Shown: positions 1 through 9,139, numbered from the stretch's first letter. The stretch is 64,000 nucleotides of DNA from Cognaticolwellia sediminilitoris (GCA_002104535.1 NBOG01000003.1:124001-188000), one strand, 5' to 3'. The notes: generated by a model from the letters alone, not told the origin. A program made the numbers and translations.

Positions 1-2
1 GC

Positions 3-488
3 TCAGCCGCTACTGTGATGTATTCAGGTATTGTTAATGTCGCCGCTGATGAGCCGCACAGTAATTTTGTCTATTGGCTTTTAGAAGAAACTAGAGAAAG
101 ATCTATTAGCCATGCAGCAAAAAACATCAAAGTACCTGATTTAAGTGACCCTGAGTTATTACTTACCGGCGGTACTGATTATGAATTTATGTGTGCTAGT
201 TGTCACTTAAAACCCGGTCAGAGTGAGAGTGATATGAGCGTAGGCTTATATCCTGCACCCCCTAACTTGGCCATATCGAGTAAAACCCATGTTGGTCATG
301 AACATGATGACGATGATGAGGCTGCTCGGAGAAATTTTTGGATAATTAAGCACGGTATTAAAGCGTCTGGTATGCCTGCGTGGGGTAAAACCCATGACGA
401 TCAGCGCATATGGGCAATGGTAGCTTTTATCAATCAGCTATACACCTTAACACCAGAACAATATCAAATACTTACAGCGATTGATTAG
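3..488 (+). CDS. c-type cytochrome, C-terminal part (5' end outside window)
   Basis: The reading frame is open to the left edge, so the GTG/ATG codons at 15-20 are probably internal and the signal or anchor segment is missing. A haem-attachment motif CASCH is encoded at 192-206, and a likely axial methionine lies in the motif SGMPAWG near 370-390, the usual order in class I cytochrome c domains. A histidine- and aspartate-rich stretch (GHEHDDDDE) lies between them and could bind metal. The protein probably transfers electrons in the periplasm. No partner oxidase is visible in the window. The next gene follows after 45 bases and may be cotranscribed. Function is inferred from the haem motif only. 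Confidence 0.75.
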   Translation, partial: SAATVMYSGIVNVAADEPHSNFVYWLLEETRERSISHAAKNIKVPDLSDPELLLTGGTDYEFMCASCHLKPGQSESDMSVGLYPAPPNLAISSKTHVGHEHDDDDEAARRNFWIIKHGIKASGMPAWGKTHDDQRIWAMVAFINQLYTLTPEQYQILTAID

Positions 489-533
489 ATTTAACTAACA
501 AATAAATAATAACAAATAACAACAGGAAGAATA

Positions 534-1019
534 ATGATAAAAGTTAAGTTACCTACAATGCTTGTGTGTGTAATAAGTGTGTTTTTCACTAGCGTAAGTA
601 TTGCGAATGAGGCCAAGCCTAATTCATTAGAGCAATCGCCAATGTTTATTGGTATTAAGTCTGCGCCTGGCCAGGTAGTTACACAATTTCATCAGGCATT
701 GAAAGCACAAGATAAAATAGCCGCGAGAAAATTATTAGCAGAGGACGTACTAATTTTTGAAGGCGGGGGAGTTGAACGCTCAGCCGATGAATATGCCCAT
801 CATCATATGTTATCCGATATGAAGTACCTAGCTTCCATAGAAAGCGAGTTACTTGAGCATAATGTTAAGGTGATGGGTAATAGTGCGGTTTCAATGTCAC
901 GTAGTAAAACTACTGGCACATACAAAAACAAAGCTCTTAATTATGAAGGTATGGAAACCATAGTACTGGAAAAACAACTTGGTGAGTGGAAGATAGTACG
1001 TATTCACTGGTCAAATTAG
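534..1019 (+). CDS. Secreted NTF2-like (SnoaL/DUF4440-type) protein
   Basis: 161 residues. An N-terminal signal peptide (basic start, hydrophobic stretch at residues 8-22, likely cleavage near SIANEA) points to the periplasm. The mature part fits the cone-shaped NTF2-like fold of DUF4440/SnoaL proteins: an alpha-helical start (VVTQFHQALKAQDKIAARKLL), then a strand with VLIFEGGGVERS and a C-terminal strand ending EWKIVRIHWSN, a typical ending of this family. Such proteins bind small ligands or act as isomerases, and the sequence does not reveal a substrate. The ATG has a good ribosome site (aggaag, about 7 bases upstream). It follows the cytochrome gene closely. Confidence 0.6.
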   Translation: MIKVKLPTMLVCVISVFFTSVSIANEAKPNSLEQSPMFIGIKSAPGQVVTQFHQALKAQDKIAARKLLAEDVLIFEGGGVERSADEYAHHHMLSDMKYLASIESELLEHNVKVMGNSAVSMSRSKTTGTYKNKALNYEGMETIVLEKQLGEWKIVRIHWSN

Positions 1020-1093
1020 GAATATGTAAATTCACTTTAGAGTTTAATTCCTTTGCAAAAAATTAAGGTTCACAAAAAATAAGAAGAGTAGAC

Positions 1094-1150
1094 ATGAAAG
1101 TTAAAAACATTATATCAACGAAATTAATGCAATTAACCATAGTTATTTAA
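1094..1150 (+). pseudogene. Possible remnant of a signal-peptide start
   Basis: An ATG preceded by a purine-rich site (aagaagag) opens an 18-codon frame with two lysines followed by hydrophobic residues, then TAA. It looks like the beginning of a secreted-protein gene whose body has been lost, or a leader peptide. The terminator hairpin follows 30 bases later. No other coding signal was seen between 1020 and 1257. Confidence 0.2.
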
Positions 1151-1180
1151 CTGTTTTATTTTCTTGAAAACTTTATTAAA

Positions 1181-1216
1181 AAAAGCCCGTTAATCGCAAG
1201 ACTAACGGGCTTTTTG
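1181..1216 (+). terminator. Rho-independent terminator hairpin
   Basis: A 15-base arm starting AAAAGCCCGTTAATC (1181-1195), a GCAA tetraloop (1196-1199) and a matching arm (1200-1214) with one mismatch, ending in a T run. The A-run/T-run symmetry allows it to work in both directions, between the plus-strand genes and the minus-strand DsbA-like gene. A nearly identical hairpin lies at 44192-44226. Confidence 0.85.
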
Positions 1217-1257
1217 CTTCTCAGTGTTTGAATGTAGTGTAACAGGGGGCAATTAAC

Positions 1258-1908
1258 CTAGTTTTGCTGTTCAACTAGCTCCAATAGTACTTGCTTAAAT
1301 GTTTCTTGAGGTTGAGCTCCTGTCAGCGCACTCGTGCGATTAAATACCACGGTAGGCACGCCAGTAATCCCCATTTGTTGCCACTCTGCCGCCTGTGCTT
1401 GAACACGGCTTCTAATTTCGTCATCAGCTAATAATGCTAACGCTTGTGCTGTCGTGATACCGATGACTTCAGCTTCTTTAATAAGGACATCTCGATTGGA
1501 AATATCTTTATGTTCAGTAAAAAATGCTGAGAATAAACGCATTTTTAGTTCTGTCTGTTGGCCAATTTGGTGCGCATAATCGAGTAATATGTGGGCATCA
1601 ATCGTATTAACTATTTTCATGCCGTCGTAATAATCGAAGTTGAAACCATATTTAGCTCCAGCTTGGGTTATATTTATCCTAGCATTGTCACTATCTGCTT
1701 TAGATGAACCATATTTTCTAGCAACATGAGCCCTTAGCTCTTCACCTTCAGGTGGCATATCAGGATTAAGTTCGAACGGCTGCCATTCAATTTCAACTTT
1801 ATCTTGAAGGTCCAATTCTAAAATGGCTGCTTCTAAATGTTTATAGCCAATAATACACCAGGGACAAACAACATCTGAGATGATGTCTAATTTAATTTTT
1901 CCACTCAT
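1258..1908 (-). CDS. DsbA-family oxidoreductase (FrnE / 2-hydroxychromene-2-carboxylate isomerase-like)
   Basis: 216 residues, the usual length for FrnE-like proteins. A thioredoxin-fold start with the redox motif CPWC (VVCPWCIIGYKHLE) near residue 15, a long helical insertion, and a cis-proline loop TGVPTVVFN near residue 185 are all typical. There is no signal peptide, so it is probably a cytoplasmic thiol-disulfide oxidoreductase. I chose ATG at 1908 because the ribosome site AAGGA is six bases upstream. The TTG two codons earlier is too close to that site. It follows the AhpD-like gene by 34 bases on the same strand, so the two probably form an operon controlled by the divergent TetR regulator. 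Confidence 0.8.
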   Translation of the reverse strand: MSGKIKLDIISDVVCPWCIIGYKHLEAAILELDLQDKVEIEWQPFELNPDMPPEGEELRAHVARKYGSSKADSDNARINITQAGAKYGFNFDYYDGMKIVNTIDAHILLDYAHQIGQQTELKMRLFSAFFTEHKDISNRDVLIKEAEVIGITTAQALALLADDEIRSRVQAQAAEWQQMGITGVPTVVFNRTSALTGAQPQETFKQVLLELVEQQN

Positions 1909-1942
1909 TTTCAATCCTTACACTAAAATAATACATGGTGAA

Positions 1943-2491
1943 TTATTTAGACCATGCAAATTTTTGAAACATCGAATCAACTGGCGTATCAGCAACATGA
2001 TTGACATAGTTACTAATGACTTTTTGCGATAAACCAAGAATGACTTCTAATATTTGTTGTTGACCATAACCCGCTTTAAAGAATGCTGTCATTGTATCTT
2101 GCGAAACTGCGCCGCGTTCACGCACCATGGCAAGTGTAAATTCATGAAGTGCTTGTAACTTAGCTGTTGGCATTGGCTCTTGGTTACGTAATGCTTCGGT
2201 TAATGCGGGATCAACTTTCATTGAATGGGCAATCCCTGTGTGTGCAGGTACACAATAGTGGCACTCATGCTCAACATTAATAGTTTGCCATACCACAGTT
2301 AACTCTTCAGCATCGAAAGAGGTTGCCATAAATAATTGATGCAACTCTTGATACGCTTTTAATATTTCTGGTGATTCAGCCATCACTGCAAATAGACCTG
2401 GAATTGTCCCCATTTGCTTCTCAGCGCTTTCTAACATTACCTTACTTTTTTCAGGCGCTGTTTCTACTGTGTGCAATTTAAATTCGCTCAT
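1943..2491 (-). CDS. Carboxymuconolactone decarboxylase family protein (AhpD-like)
   Basis: 182 residues from ATG 2491, which has a GGAG site just upstream. The open frame continues to 2668 but the extra part crosses the TetR-type operators and is not family-like. The motif ECHYCVPAHTGIAHS (residues about 88-102) contains the CxxC pair and the nearby histidine that act as the redox/proton-relay centre of the AhpD/CMD family. A thiol peroxidase-support or stress role is likely, which fits the DsbA-like gene downstream. Likely repressed by the TetR protein encoded divergently at 2811. Confidence 0.8.
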   Translation of the reverse strand: MSEFKLHTVETAPEKSKVMLESAEKQMGTIPGLFAVMAESPEILKAYQELHQLFMATSFDAEELTVVWQTINVEHECHYCVPAHTGIAHSMKVDPALTEALRNQEPMPTAKLQALHEFTLAMVRERGAVSQDTMTAFFKAGYGQQQILEVILGLSQKVISNYVNHVADTPVDSMFQKFAWSK

Positions 2492-2601
2492 TCTACTACT
2501 CCAATAATTAATTGATTTAGCATTCTTGATGCTAAATTTACTTTGCAGGGCATGAAAAATATAAACTAGCATGCTTTGATGTGACACAATATACGCCATC
2601 A

Positions 2602-2640
2602 TGAACGATCGTTCAAGCTCTTTTTTGAGCGGTCGTTCAA
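2602..2640. promoter_or_regulatory. Two palindromic TetR-type operators upstream of the AhpD-like gene
   Basis: TGAACGATCGTTCA at 2602-2615 is a perfect 14-base palindrome. TTGAGCGGTCGTTCAA at 2625-2640 is a second, imperfect copy of the same TTGAACG/CGTTCAA arms. They lie 110-150 bases upstream of the minus-strand start at 2491. The same arms recur before the tetR gene, which supports binding by that regulator. Confidence 0.6.
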
Positions 2641-2773
2641 TTAATGTGGTGGTCACTTTATAAGTCACTGTTTTAAAATTAATTAAAGTTTAAAATTACA
2701 TACAATTAAATTTTATTACTTTAAAGTTTTTATGAGCTATTTTAACTTTACCTATCCAGCATATAAACTTATA

Positions 2774-2791
2774 ATTGAACGTATGTTCAAT
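2774..2791. promoter_or_regulatory. Palindromic operator upstream of the TetR gene
   Basis: ATTGAAC-GTAT-GTTCAAT: seven-base perfect arms around a four-base centre, 20 bases before the regulator's ATG. It shares the TTGAAC/GTTCAA arms with the two sites at 2602-2640, so autoregulation plus control of the divergent operon is likely. Confidence 0.6.
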
Positions 2792-2810
2792 GGTCTTTTA
2801 GGTAGTTTTA

Positions 2811-3401
2811 ATGGCAAAATCAGCAAAATTCGATCGTCAAGTAGTGATAGAAAAAGCGACGAACCTTTATTGGAAAAAAGGTTTTCACGCAACTTCAATG
2901 CGCAACTTGCAAGATGAAATTGATATGCGTCCTGGTAGTATTTACGCGGCCTTCGGTAATAAAGATGGATTATTCAAAGAAACCTTAAAGCACTATACTG
3001 AAACGGCTATTGCACAATTACAGCAATGTATAGATGAGCATGCTTCGCCAGTTGCTGCGCTTAAAGCTTTTGTAACATTACTTGTAATTGACGCACAAGT
3101 TAATGCGCCAAACGGTATGTGTATGCTCGCTAAAACTATCAGTGAATTAACAGAAGCAGACAAAGAGTTAATTGACACCACGAAAGGGCATTTAGGTGAA
3201 ATCGCAAACGAGTTTGTTAAGTTAATTAAGCAAGCGCAAGTACTAGGTGAAATTGGTCAAGACAAAAACCCTGAAGATATTGCCAACTATATACAAGTGC
3301 AAATAGCTGGTTTACGTACTTTTGCTAAAATTAGTGATGATAAAAGCAAGCTTGAAACAATGATTAACAATGTCTTTATTCATTATCCTTTTACTGATTA
3401 A
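2811..3401 (+). CDS. TetR/AcrR family transcriptional regulator
   Basis: 196 residues, the normal TetR length. The helix-turn-helix is clear in residues 10-55 (VIEKATNLYWKKGFHATSMR, then PGSIYAAFGNKDGLFKETL), where YAAFGNKDGLF is the conserved end of the TetR DNA-binding domain. The C-terminal ligand domain contains three scattered cysteines or methionines but no diagnostic ligand motif. It is divergent from the AhpD-like/DsbA-like pair, with three similar palindromes in between, so it probably represses both directions and releases on an electrophile or thiol stress signal (inference). Confidence 0.88.
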   Translation: MAKSAKFDRQVVIEKATNLYWKKGFHATSMRNLQDEIDMRPGSIYAAFGNKDGLFKETLKHYTETAIAQLQQCIDEHASPVAALKAFVTLLVIDAQVNAPNGMCMLAKTISELTEADKELIDTTKGHLGEIANEFVKLIKQAQVLGEIGQDKNPEDIANYIQVQIAGLRTFAKISDDKSKLETMINNVFIHYPFTD

Positions 3402-3559
3402 CCCATAGTTCCTATTTACGAGCGTGAATAAAGCGCTATTCAACTTCACTTTATTAAAACTTTATATAATGATGATCTTGCTTGTTCTTTCTGTTCTCAA
3501 TTGCACAATCTATAGCCATAGAGTATGTTAAATAAATTAGACTCAACTGAATTGTATTT

Positions 3560-4258
3560 ATGAATTTGACTGATATTTTAACGTTAGTAGCAGAGCATAA
3601 AAATGAGCGCGGTATTACTCATTGGTCGACAATGGATAATACCAATGGTTTAAAAAGCTATGGCTTAGGCCTTACAGTGTTGCGGAAACTTGCAAAAAAA
3701 ATTGGCCGCGATCGTGAGTTATCACTTGAGTGTTGGCAGTCTGACTATTATGAATTGAAGGTCATAAGTTTATTAATTGATGAGCCCAAAAAAATCACTG
3801 TGCAACAAGCTGAAGAGCAAGTTGAAGACTTAAATGCGGGAATGTTATCGCATGTTTTCAGTTGTTGCGACGCAACATTAGCTAAATCTTCAATCGCGTA
3901 TGATCTGGCCGTTAGTTGGCATCAAAGTGACAGCATTCCACGAAAAAAATCTGCCTATGGTTTGTTATATGAACTTTCTAAAAATAAACGTGATAAGCGT
4001 TTAACCGATCAATTCTTTTTGAGTACTATTTCATATATTAATCAAACAATAGATAACGAACCCAAGTCAGTAAAACTCTCGATGGCTACTGCACTCATGG
4101 GAATAGGCAAGCGTAATTTAACATTAAACAAAGCAGCAATTAATGTTGCTGAGCGAGTTGGTGCAATTGACTTTAATGAGAATGGGCAAAAATGTGAGCC
4201 ATTTGATATTTTAAAACACCTAACCAGTGACTACCTTAAACAGAAGTTTGCAAGCTGA
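3560..4258 (+). CDS. DNA alkylation repair (AlkD-like, HEAT-like repeat) protein
   Basis: 232 residues. The stretch SYGLGLTVLRKLAKKIGRD followed by LECWQSDYYELKVISLLI matches the first two helical repeats of the AlkD family, where the equivalent text is YGVRxPxLRxLAK and LWxSxxHExRxLAxxL. Family members are DNA glycosylases for bulky cationic lesions built from HEAT-like repeats. The aspartate and aromatic residues of the AlkD active site cannot be assigned with certainty here, so some divergent, non-catalytic paralogue is also possible. Stands alone, with no clear ribosome site before the ATG. Confidence 0.65.
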   Translation: MNLTDILTLVAEHKNERGITHWSTMDNTNGLKSYGLGLTVLRKLAKKIGRDRELSLECWQSDYYELKVISLLIDEPKKITVQQAEEQVEDLNAGMLSHVFSCCDATLAKSSIAYDLAVSWHQSDSIPRKKSAYGLLYELSKNKRDKRLTDQFFLSTISYINQTIDNEPKSVKLSMATALMGIGKRNLTLNKAAINVAERVGAIDFNENGQKCEPFDILKHLTSDYLKQKFAS

Positions 4259-4396
4259 AAAGTCATTATATTTATATAAGCAGATTTATGCTTGTAATTA
4301 GTGCTTCCATATTTAATTTATACAACAATTTCAAGAGTCAAAATTACAGTTAATTAATAAATACTTGATCTAATTAGCATAAAGTAAGGGTTTTAA

Positions 4397-4603
4397 ATGG
4401 ATAGTGCATCAATGATGATTTGGAGTGTTTTATTCGGTGGGTTTGGCATCGGATATTTCATTTATGGTAAAAAACAAAAGGCTATAGTTCCTTTATGTAC
4501 CGGTATTGCGCTTTTTGTCTTTCCTTATTTTGTTCCCAGCATAACTATGCTAGTTACTGTTGGCGTAATCTTAGTTGCCATGCCATATTTTATTAAAGTC
4601 TAA
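4397..4603 (+). CDS. Small conserved membrane protein
   Basis: 68 residues with three hydrophobic segments (about 7-22, 31-46, 49-65) separated by a short basic loop GKKQKA. The ATG is preceded by a weak site (taaggg). Short proteins of this kind, with a glycine-rich first segment followed by YxxYGKKQ, are common hypotheticals in Alteromonadales and Vibrio. I cannot assign a function. No obvious operon partner: 138 bases separate it from the AlkD-like gene and the next gene is convergent. Confidence 0.6.
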   Translation: MDSASMMIWSVLFGGFGIGYFIYGKKQKAIVPLCTGIALFVFPYFVPSITMLVTVGVILVAMPYFIKV

Positions 4604-4641
4604 CTTTATCTTATCAAAGCCATTCTTTTTAATTCAAAAAT

Positions 4642-5409
4642 TTACTGCTTATTTATGACCTCATCCCCAAGGTAGCGTTGAAATATTTTTTGATATTCAC
4701 CTGATGATTTTATCTTGCGTAATTGTTCGTTGAATTGATCGCGTATGATTTTAGATTTAAATAAAAATCCGTTTGGGCTGGTACCAAATAAAGCAAAACG
4801 GTCGACTTTTTGGCTGGCAGCCAAATCTCCAGTCGTTATGATTTTTGAACGATAATACTCGAAAATTTGTTCATCCATTTGTATAATTTGAAACTTTTCT
4901 GAAAATAGCATTTTAACTTGTATTAATTGGTCGAACGTTTCGTTGTAGCGGGGGTTATTATTGGCCATTTTTGCATAAGCTTCGCCTAAATGAATGGTAG
5001 CGTCTTGCCAGGAAAGTAAACTGTAGTTTTCAAGATCAGAAAGTTCAGTGAAATTAAATTCATTTTTCTTCAAGCTAAATGCAAAGTTCTCATAAGTGTA
5101 TGCAATATCGGAAAAATAACCTTTTAAATCATGTTCTTTTATTGTCATTAAATTCATATCAGAAACGATATCAATTGTTCCTGTTTCGTAGGCATTTATT
5201 CGACGAGCGTATGGATAATATAAATGTTCTATTTCATAGCCTAAAGGAGTCATTGTCGCTTTTAAGATATCAACCGTTATACCTTCGTTCGTTTCAGATA
5301 AGACCCAAGGCGCTAACTTACCGCCAAAAACAACAGTTAGTTTTTTATGACTATCCGCTGAGCTGATAAATGCACATAAAAGGAGTGCTAAAAAGGAAAT
5401 GCGTATCAT
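4642..5409 (-). CDS. Periplasmic solute-binding protein, family 3 (amino-acid-type)
   Basis: 255 residues with a signal peptide (residues 1-20, ending near SSADS). The body has the layout of SBP_bac_3 proteins: an opening strand LTVVFGGKLAPWVL, then GITVDILKATMTPLGYEIE, a hinge region, and a C-terminal helix pair IRDQFNEQLRKIKSSGEYQKIFQRYLG, the standard ending. No ABC permease or kinase lies next to it. Many Alteromonadales carry such orphan binding proteins, some as sensors. The ligand cannot be predicted. A similar orphan is encoded at 35189. Confidence 0.75.
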   Translation of the reverse strand: MIRISFLALLLCAFISSADSHKKLTVVFGGKLAPWVLSETNEGITVDILKATMTPLGYEIEHLYYPYARRINAYETGTIDIVSDMNLMTIKEHDLKGYFSDIAYTYENFAFSLKKNEFNFTELSDLENYSLLSWQDATIHLGEAYAKMANNNPRYNETFDQLIQVKMLFSEKFQIIQMDEQIFEYYRSKIITTGDLAASQKVDRFALFGTSPNGFLFKSKIIRDQFNEQLRKIKSSGEYQKIFQRYLGDEVINKQ

Positions 5410-5630
5410 TTAAATGTCAAAAACTTATCATGGTTCAGTAAAAGATATCATTGATAATAGAGGCTACCCTAATAGGTAACAAGAGAATTTTACAATTTGT
5501 TAACAATTGATGTGTGGAGTGTTTTTTTTATCACTTTTTGTCGAGGTATTTTTACTCATTTTTAAATTACTTTGTTAGAATTGCGCAAGTAAATTTAATG
5601 TTCAATGGTGTTTGCTAGTAGGAGTTTAAT

Positions 5631-7280
5631 TTGTTTTCAGGTCGCTTTAACGAAATAAGTTTTAAAGGTGATATTTTTGGTGGTGTAACGACTGCGATTG
5701 TGTCTTTACCTTTAGCGTTAGCTTTTGGCGTTGCTTCCGGTGCAGGGGCTGAAGCAGGGTTGTGGGGGGCTATTTTAGTCGGATTTTTCGCGGCACTTTT
5801 TGGTGGCTCTACCTCGTTAATATCGGAGCCAACAGGGCCGATGACGGTCATTATGACCGCGGTTCTAACCAGTATGATGGCAAAGTACCCAGAATCTGGC
5901 ATGGCAATGGCATTTACCGTGGTAATGATGGCGGGTGCTTTTCAAATACTTATCGGTACACTTAAACTGGGTAAGTACATTACCCTAATGCCTTACAGCG
6001 TAATTTCTGGCTTTATGTCTGGTATTGGTATAATCCTGATCATCTTACAATTTTCTCCACTTCTTGGACAGTCAGCACCGTCAGGTGGTGTTATGGGGAC
6101 AGTTTCTGCACTGCCTGATATTATTTCAAATATTAGTTTTAGTGAATTATTGCTTGGGGTATTAACATTAATAATTTTATTTCTGTTTCCTGAACATTAC
6201 AGAAAATATGTACCGGCACAGTTAGTGGCCTTAGTTGTTGTCACGTTATTCTCTTTGATTTTTTTCGATATTGACAGTATTAGGCGCATTGGTGAAATTC
6301 CGGCAGGCTTACCTTCGCTTGTTATTCCGTATTTTAATGCGGATATGTTTATGACCATGGTCATTGACGCTCTAGTTTTAGGCACATTAGGCAGTATTGA
6401 TACGTTGTTGACTGCAGTCATTGGAGATTCTTTAACTCGAACAGAGCATGATTCTGATAAGGAACTTCGCGGGCAAGGCCTTGCAAATATGATCTCAGGC
6501 TTATTTGGGGCATTGCCTGGTGCAGGCGCCACAATGGGGACGGTAACTAATATTCAAGTAGGTGCACGATCGCCATTGTCTGGCATTGTTAGGGCGCTAG
6601 TTTTAGCCCTTGTAGTATTAATTGCTGGTGGATTAACTGAACCTATCCCAATGGCTGTGCTAGCAGGTATCGCCGTTTATGTTGGTATCAACATTTTAGA
6701 TTGGAGCTTTATTCAACGCGCTCATAAAGTAAGCCTTCAAGGTATGCTCATAATGTATGGCGTGATGATCCTTACTGTGTTTTTTGATCTTATCGTCGCG
6801 GTTGGGCTTGGCGTTTTTATATCTAATATTATTATTATTGAGCAATTGAGTAGGGCACAAGCACAACAAGTTAAAGCGATCAGTGACACTGACCAAGATA
6901 TCGTGCCACTTAACGACAGTGAACGAGATTTATTAAATAGGGCTAATGGTAAGGTACTCTTCTTCTATTTGTCTGGCCCGATGATTTTCAGTGTCTCAAA
7001 AGCCATTTCTCGTCAACATAGTCGAGTTGCCGATTATAAAGCGATGATATTAGACTTAACTGATGTCCCAATGTTTGATGTAACTGTTGGTCTTGCTCTT
7101 GAAAATGCGATTAAAGATGCGCAAGATGCTGATTGCAAAGTTTACTTGTTATGTCCAAATAAACAAACTCGTCATCAGTTATCAAAATTTAAACTTTTAG
7201 AATATGTCGCACAAGAAAGTACATATGTATCAAGATATGATGCTTTACAAGCAGCTTTGAGGTATGTTGAATCTAGCTGA
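5631..7280 (+). CDS. SulP family anion transporter with STAS domain, BicA-like (bicarbonate/sulfate)
   Basis: 549 residues. Transmembrane SulP core at about 10-400, C-terminal STAS domain at about 430-545. The N-terminal block GGVTTAIVSLPLALAFGVAS with GLWGAILVGFFAALFGG, then EPTGPMTVIMTAV, and the later block SLTRTEHDSDKELRGQGL closely resemble the cyanobacterial Na+/bicarbonate symporter BicA as I remember it, more than typical sulfate permeases. The start is TTG at 5631 with AGGAG seven bases before. Bicarbonate uptake is therefore the favoured role, though this is not proof of substrate. A second, more distant SulP protein is encoded at 40514. Confidence 0.88.
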   Translation: MFSGRFNEISFKGDIFGGVTTAIVSLPLALAFGVASGAGAEAGLWGAILVGFFAALFGGSTSLISEPTGPMTVIMTAVLTSMMAKYPESGMAMAFTVVMMAGAFQILIGTLKLGKYITLMPYSVISGFMSGIGIILIILQFSPLLGQSAPSGGVMGTVSALPDIISNISFSELLLGVLTLIILFLFPEHYRKYVPAQLVALVVVTLFSLIFFDIDSIRRIGEIPAGLPSLVIPYFNADMFMTMVIDALVLGTLGSIDTLLTAVIGDSLTRTEHDSDKELRGQGLANMISGLFGALPGAGATMGTVTNIQVGARSPLSGIVRALVLALVVLIAGGLTEPIPMAVLAGIAVYVGINILDWSFIQRAHKVSLQGMLIMYGVMILTVFFDLIVAVGLGVFISNIIIIEQLSRAQAQQVKAISDTDQDIVPLNDSERDLLNRANGKVLFFYLSGPMIFSVSKAISRQHSRVADYKAMILDLTDVPMFDVTVGLALENAIKDAQDADCKVYLLCPNKQTRHQLSKFKLLEYVAQESTYVSRYDALQAALRYVESS

Positions 7281-7326
7281 TTTACTGTTTTTAAATGGTT
7301 AACGTTCATCGTTAAATGGAATTAAT

Positions 7327-9066
7327 ATGAATAATGAAAGTGATTTTGCAACATATAGCCTTGATGAACTACAAAATGCATACAGTAATATGGATACCAA
7401 TAGGTATCCTGATATTGCTAAAAAAATTCAAGCTGAAATTCAACTTCGCTTAACTCATCATGATACTTTAGATCCTCAACTGCCGACAAAAACAATTAAT
7501 TCAAGTGAATATACAACGCCGAAAGGTAACTGGTTTAAGTTGCATTGGCAGGGAAGCTTAACGCTTGAATTCAGCTATTGGTTGAATGTTTTTGCAGTTG
7601 GTTTTGTACTTGCGATAATCTCGCCGCCATTATTTCAGTCCTTGGCAGAGAGTGAAGTATCACCAGAGGTAAGAGGTTTATCGATAATTGGCTTTTACGT
7701 ACTTATTACAGGTCTTTCTATATGGCAATTAACGGGCTTATATCGTTCAGCTGATCAACACCCGAAAAGAGGGGGCTATATAGGTTGGGCGCTGCTAGCA
7801 AAATTTATGGTGCTGATTGGTATTTGTCGTTATTGCTATGATATGTCAACAACGGGTGTGCCTTTTATTTTAGCGAGTAGCCAACTCGTCGTTGGAAGCT
7901 CAGACTTACCTCCACTATCTCTCCGTGTCATGAATCAGGGGACCGAGGTTGAATTATCAGGAGGATTCGACTTCGGCGCTTCAGTCAAGTTGGCCGAGGT
8001 TTTAGCGGATAATCCCAATATAAAAACCATCCACTTAAATAGTGTTGGTGGACTCATTATAGAAGCCAAAAAATTAGCCCTAATTGTAAAAAAGAATAAC
8101 TTAGTAACCTATAGTAAAACCGAATGTTTATCTGCCTGCCCAATTGTGTTTTTAGCAGGACAAGAAAAGTTATTAGCTGAGGAAGCGAAGCTTGGCTTTC
8201 ATAGCGCTTCTTTTGGTGGGGTTTCTGGTAGTGACATTTCAGAGTTAAATAGTGAATTACTTGCCTTATTTCAGAAAGCTAAAGTCCCTGACTTTTTTGT
8301 TAAAAAAGTCGCCTTAATTAACGCTAATGATATGTGGAGACCATCAACAGATGAATTAATTAGGGCAGGGATAGTTGATAAAGTCGTCGACTCAGGAAAT
8401 TATGCTTTAAGTGGTGTAAGCGATTGGCGCAATCCTACGACGCTTGATTCAGAGTTACAAAAACATGAGTTATACCAAAGCCTGAAAAAATTTGACCATC
8501 AAGGTTATGAAATTATTCGTGATTCAATGGTGGTTAGTATAAAGGATGGCACACCATTAAATACCGTAACGGCTAATACTAATAATTATTTATACGTTGA
8601 AAGGTTGAATTATTACATGCAGTTAGCAGGCGATGCCGAAGTTATTCAATATATGCAATCGCAAGTTAAACAAATGGAGTATTTACAAAATGAATATCCA
8701 GAAAAATGTGCCTATTATACCTATCCTGATGTCTTTGATAGCAACATAGGATCAGATATTTCCAGTCTATTACCTAGCGATATTAGTAACCAAGAGAGCT
8801 TAGCTTTTAATGCACTGATTAAGTCATTAAATCCTAATAATGGCTTTGTTAACCAAGAAGAGCAAACGCGGCTTATAACAGTAATTGTAGAGAAAATTAT
8901 CGCGCTAGATGCTAGTTATTCTGATGTGCTCAGCAACCCCGAAAAATATAACAAAGAGGCAAATATGCTTTGTAATGTTGGCATTTTGTTGAATAAAGAA
9001 ATAAATTTATTACCTGAGGTACAAGCAGGGCCATTATTAAGAAGTTTTTATATCATTGAGCAATAG
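7327..9066 (+). CDS. Membrane-anchored ClpP/crotonase-fold protein (COG3904-like)
   Basis: 579 residues. The first 60 residues are soluble, then come about four hydrophobic segments (roughly 85-200) and an extracytoplasmic domain. Between residues 200 and 350 the sequence resembles predicted periplasmic ClpP-like proteins of COG3904: a strand pair with NPNIKTIHLNSVGGLIIEAK, then KTECLSACPIVFLAGQ, where the serine sits at the nucleophile position, and LGFHSAS, which supplies the histidine. The last 200 residues are helical and unassigned. It could be a membrane-bound serine protease or a non-catalytic relative. It starts 46 bases after the BicA-like gene, so cotranscription is possible. Confidence 0.6.
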   Translation: MNNESDFATYSLDELQNAYSNMDTNRYPDIAKKIQAEIQLRLTHHDTLDPQLPTKTINSSEYTTPKGNWFKLHWQGSLTLEFSYWLNVFAVGFVLAIISPPLFQSLAESEVSPEVRGLSIIGFYVLITGLSIWQLTGLYRSADQHPKRGGYIGWALLAKFMVLIGICRYCYDMSTTGVPFILASSQLVVGSSDLPPLSLRVMNQGTEVELSGGFDFGASVKLAEVLADNPNIKTIHLNSVGGLIIEAKKLALIVKKNNLVTYSKTECLSACPIVFLAGQEKLLAEEAKLGFHSASFGGVSGSDISELNSELLALFQKAKVPDFFVKKVALINANDMWRPSTDELIRAGIVDKVVDSGNYALSGVSDWRNPTTLDSELQKHELYQSLKKFDHQGYEIIRDSMVVSIKDGTPLNTVTANTNNYLYVERLNYYMQLAGDAEVIQYMQSQVKQMEYLQNEYPEKCAYYTYPDVFDSNIGSDISSLLPSDISNQESLAFNALIKSLNPNNGFVNQEEQTRLITVIVEKIIALDASYSDVLSNPEKYNKEANMLCNVGILLNKEINLLPEVQAGPLLRSFYIIEQ

Positions 9067-9139
9067 TGGAATTTGGGCTAACTCAGCATTTCTTTAAATG
9101 GCTTTTATAAAGTACCTAACCTAATTAAATATATTTGCT

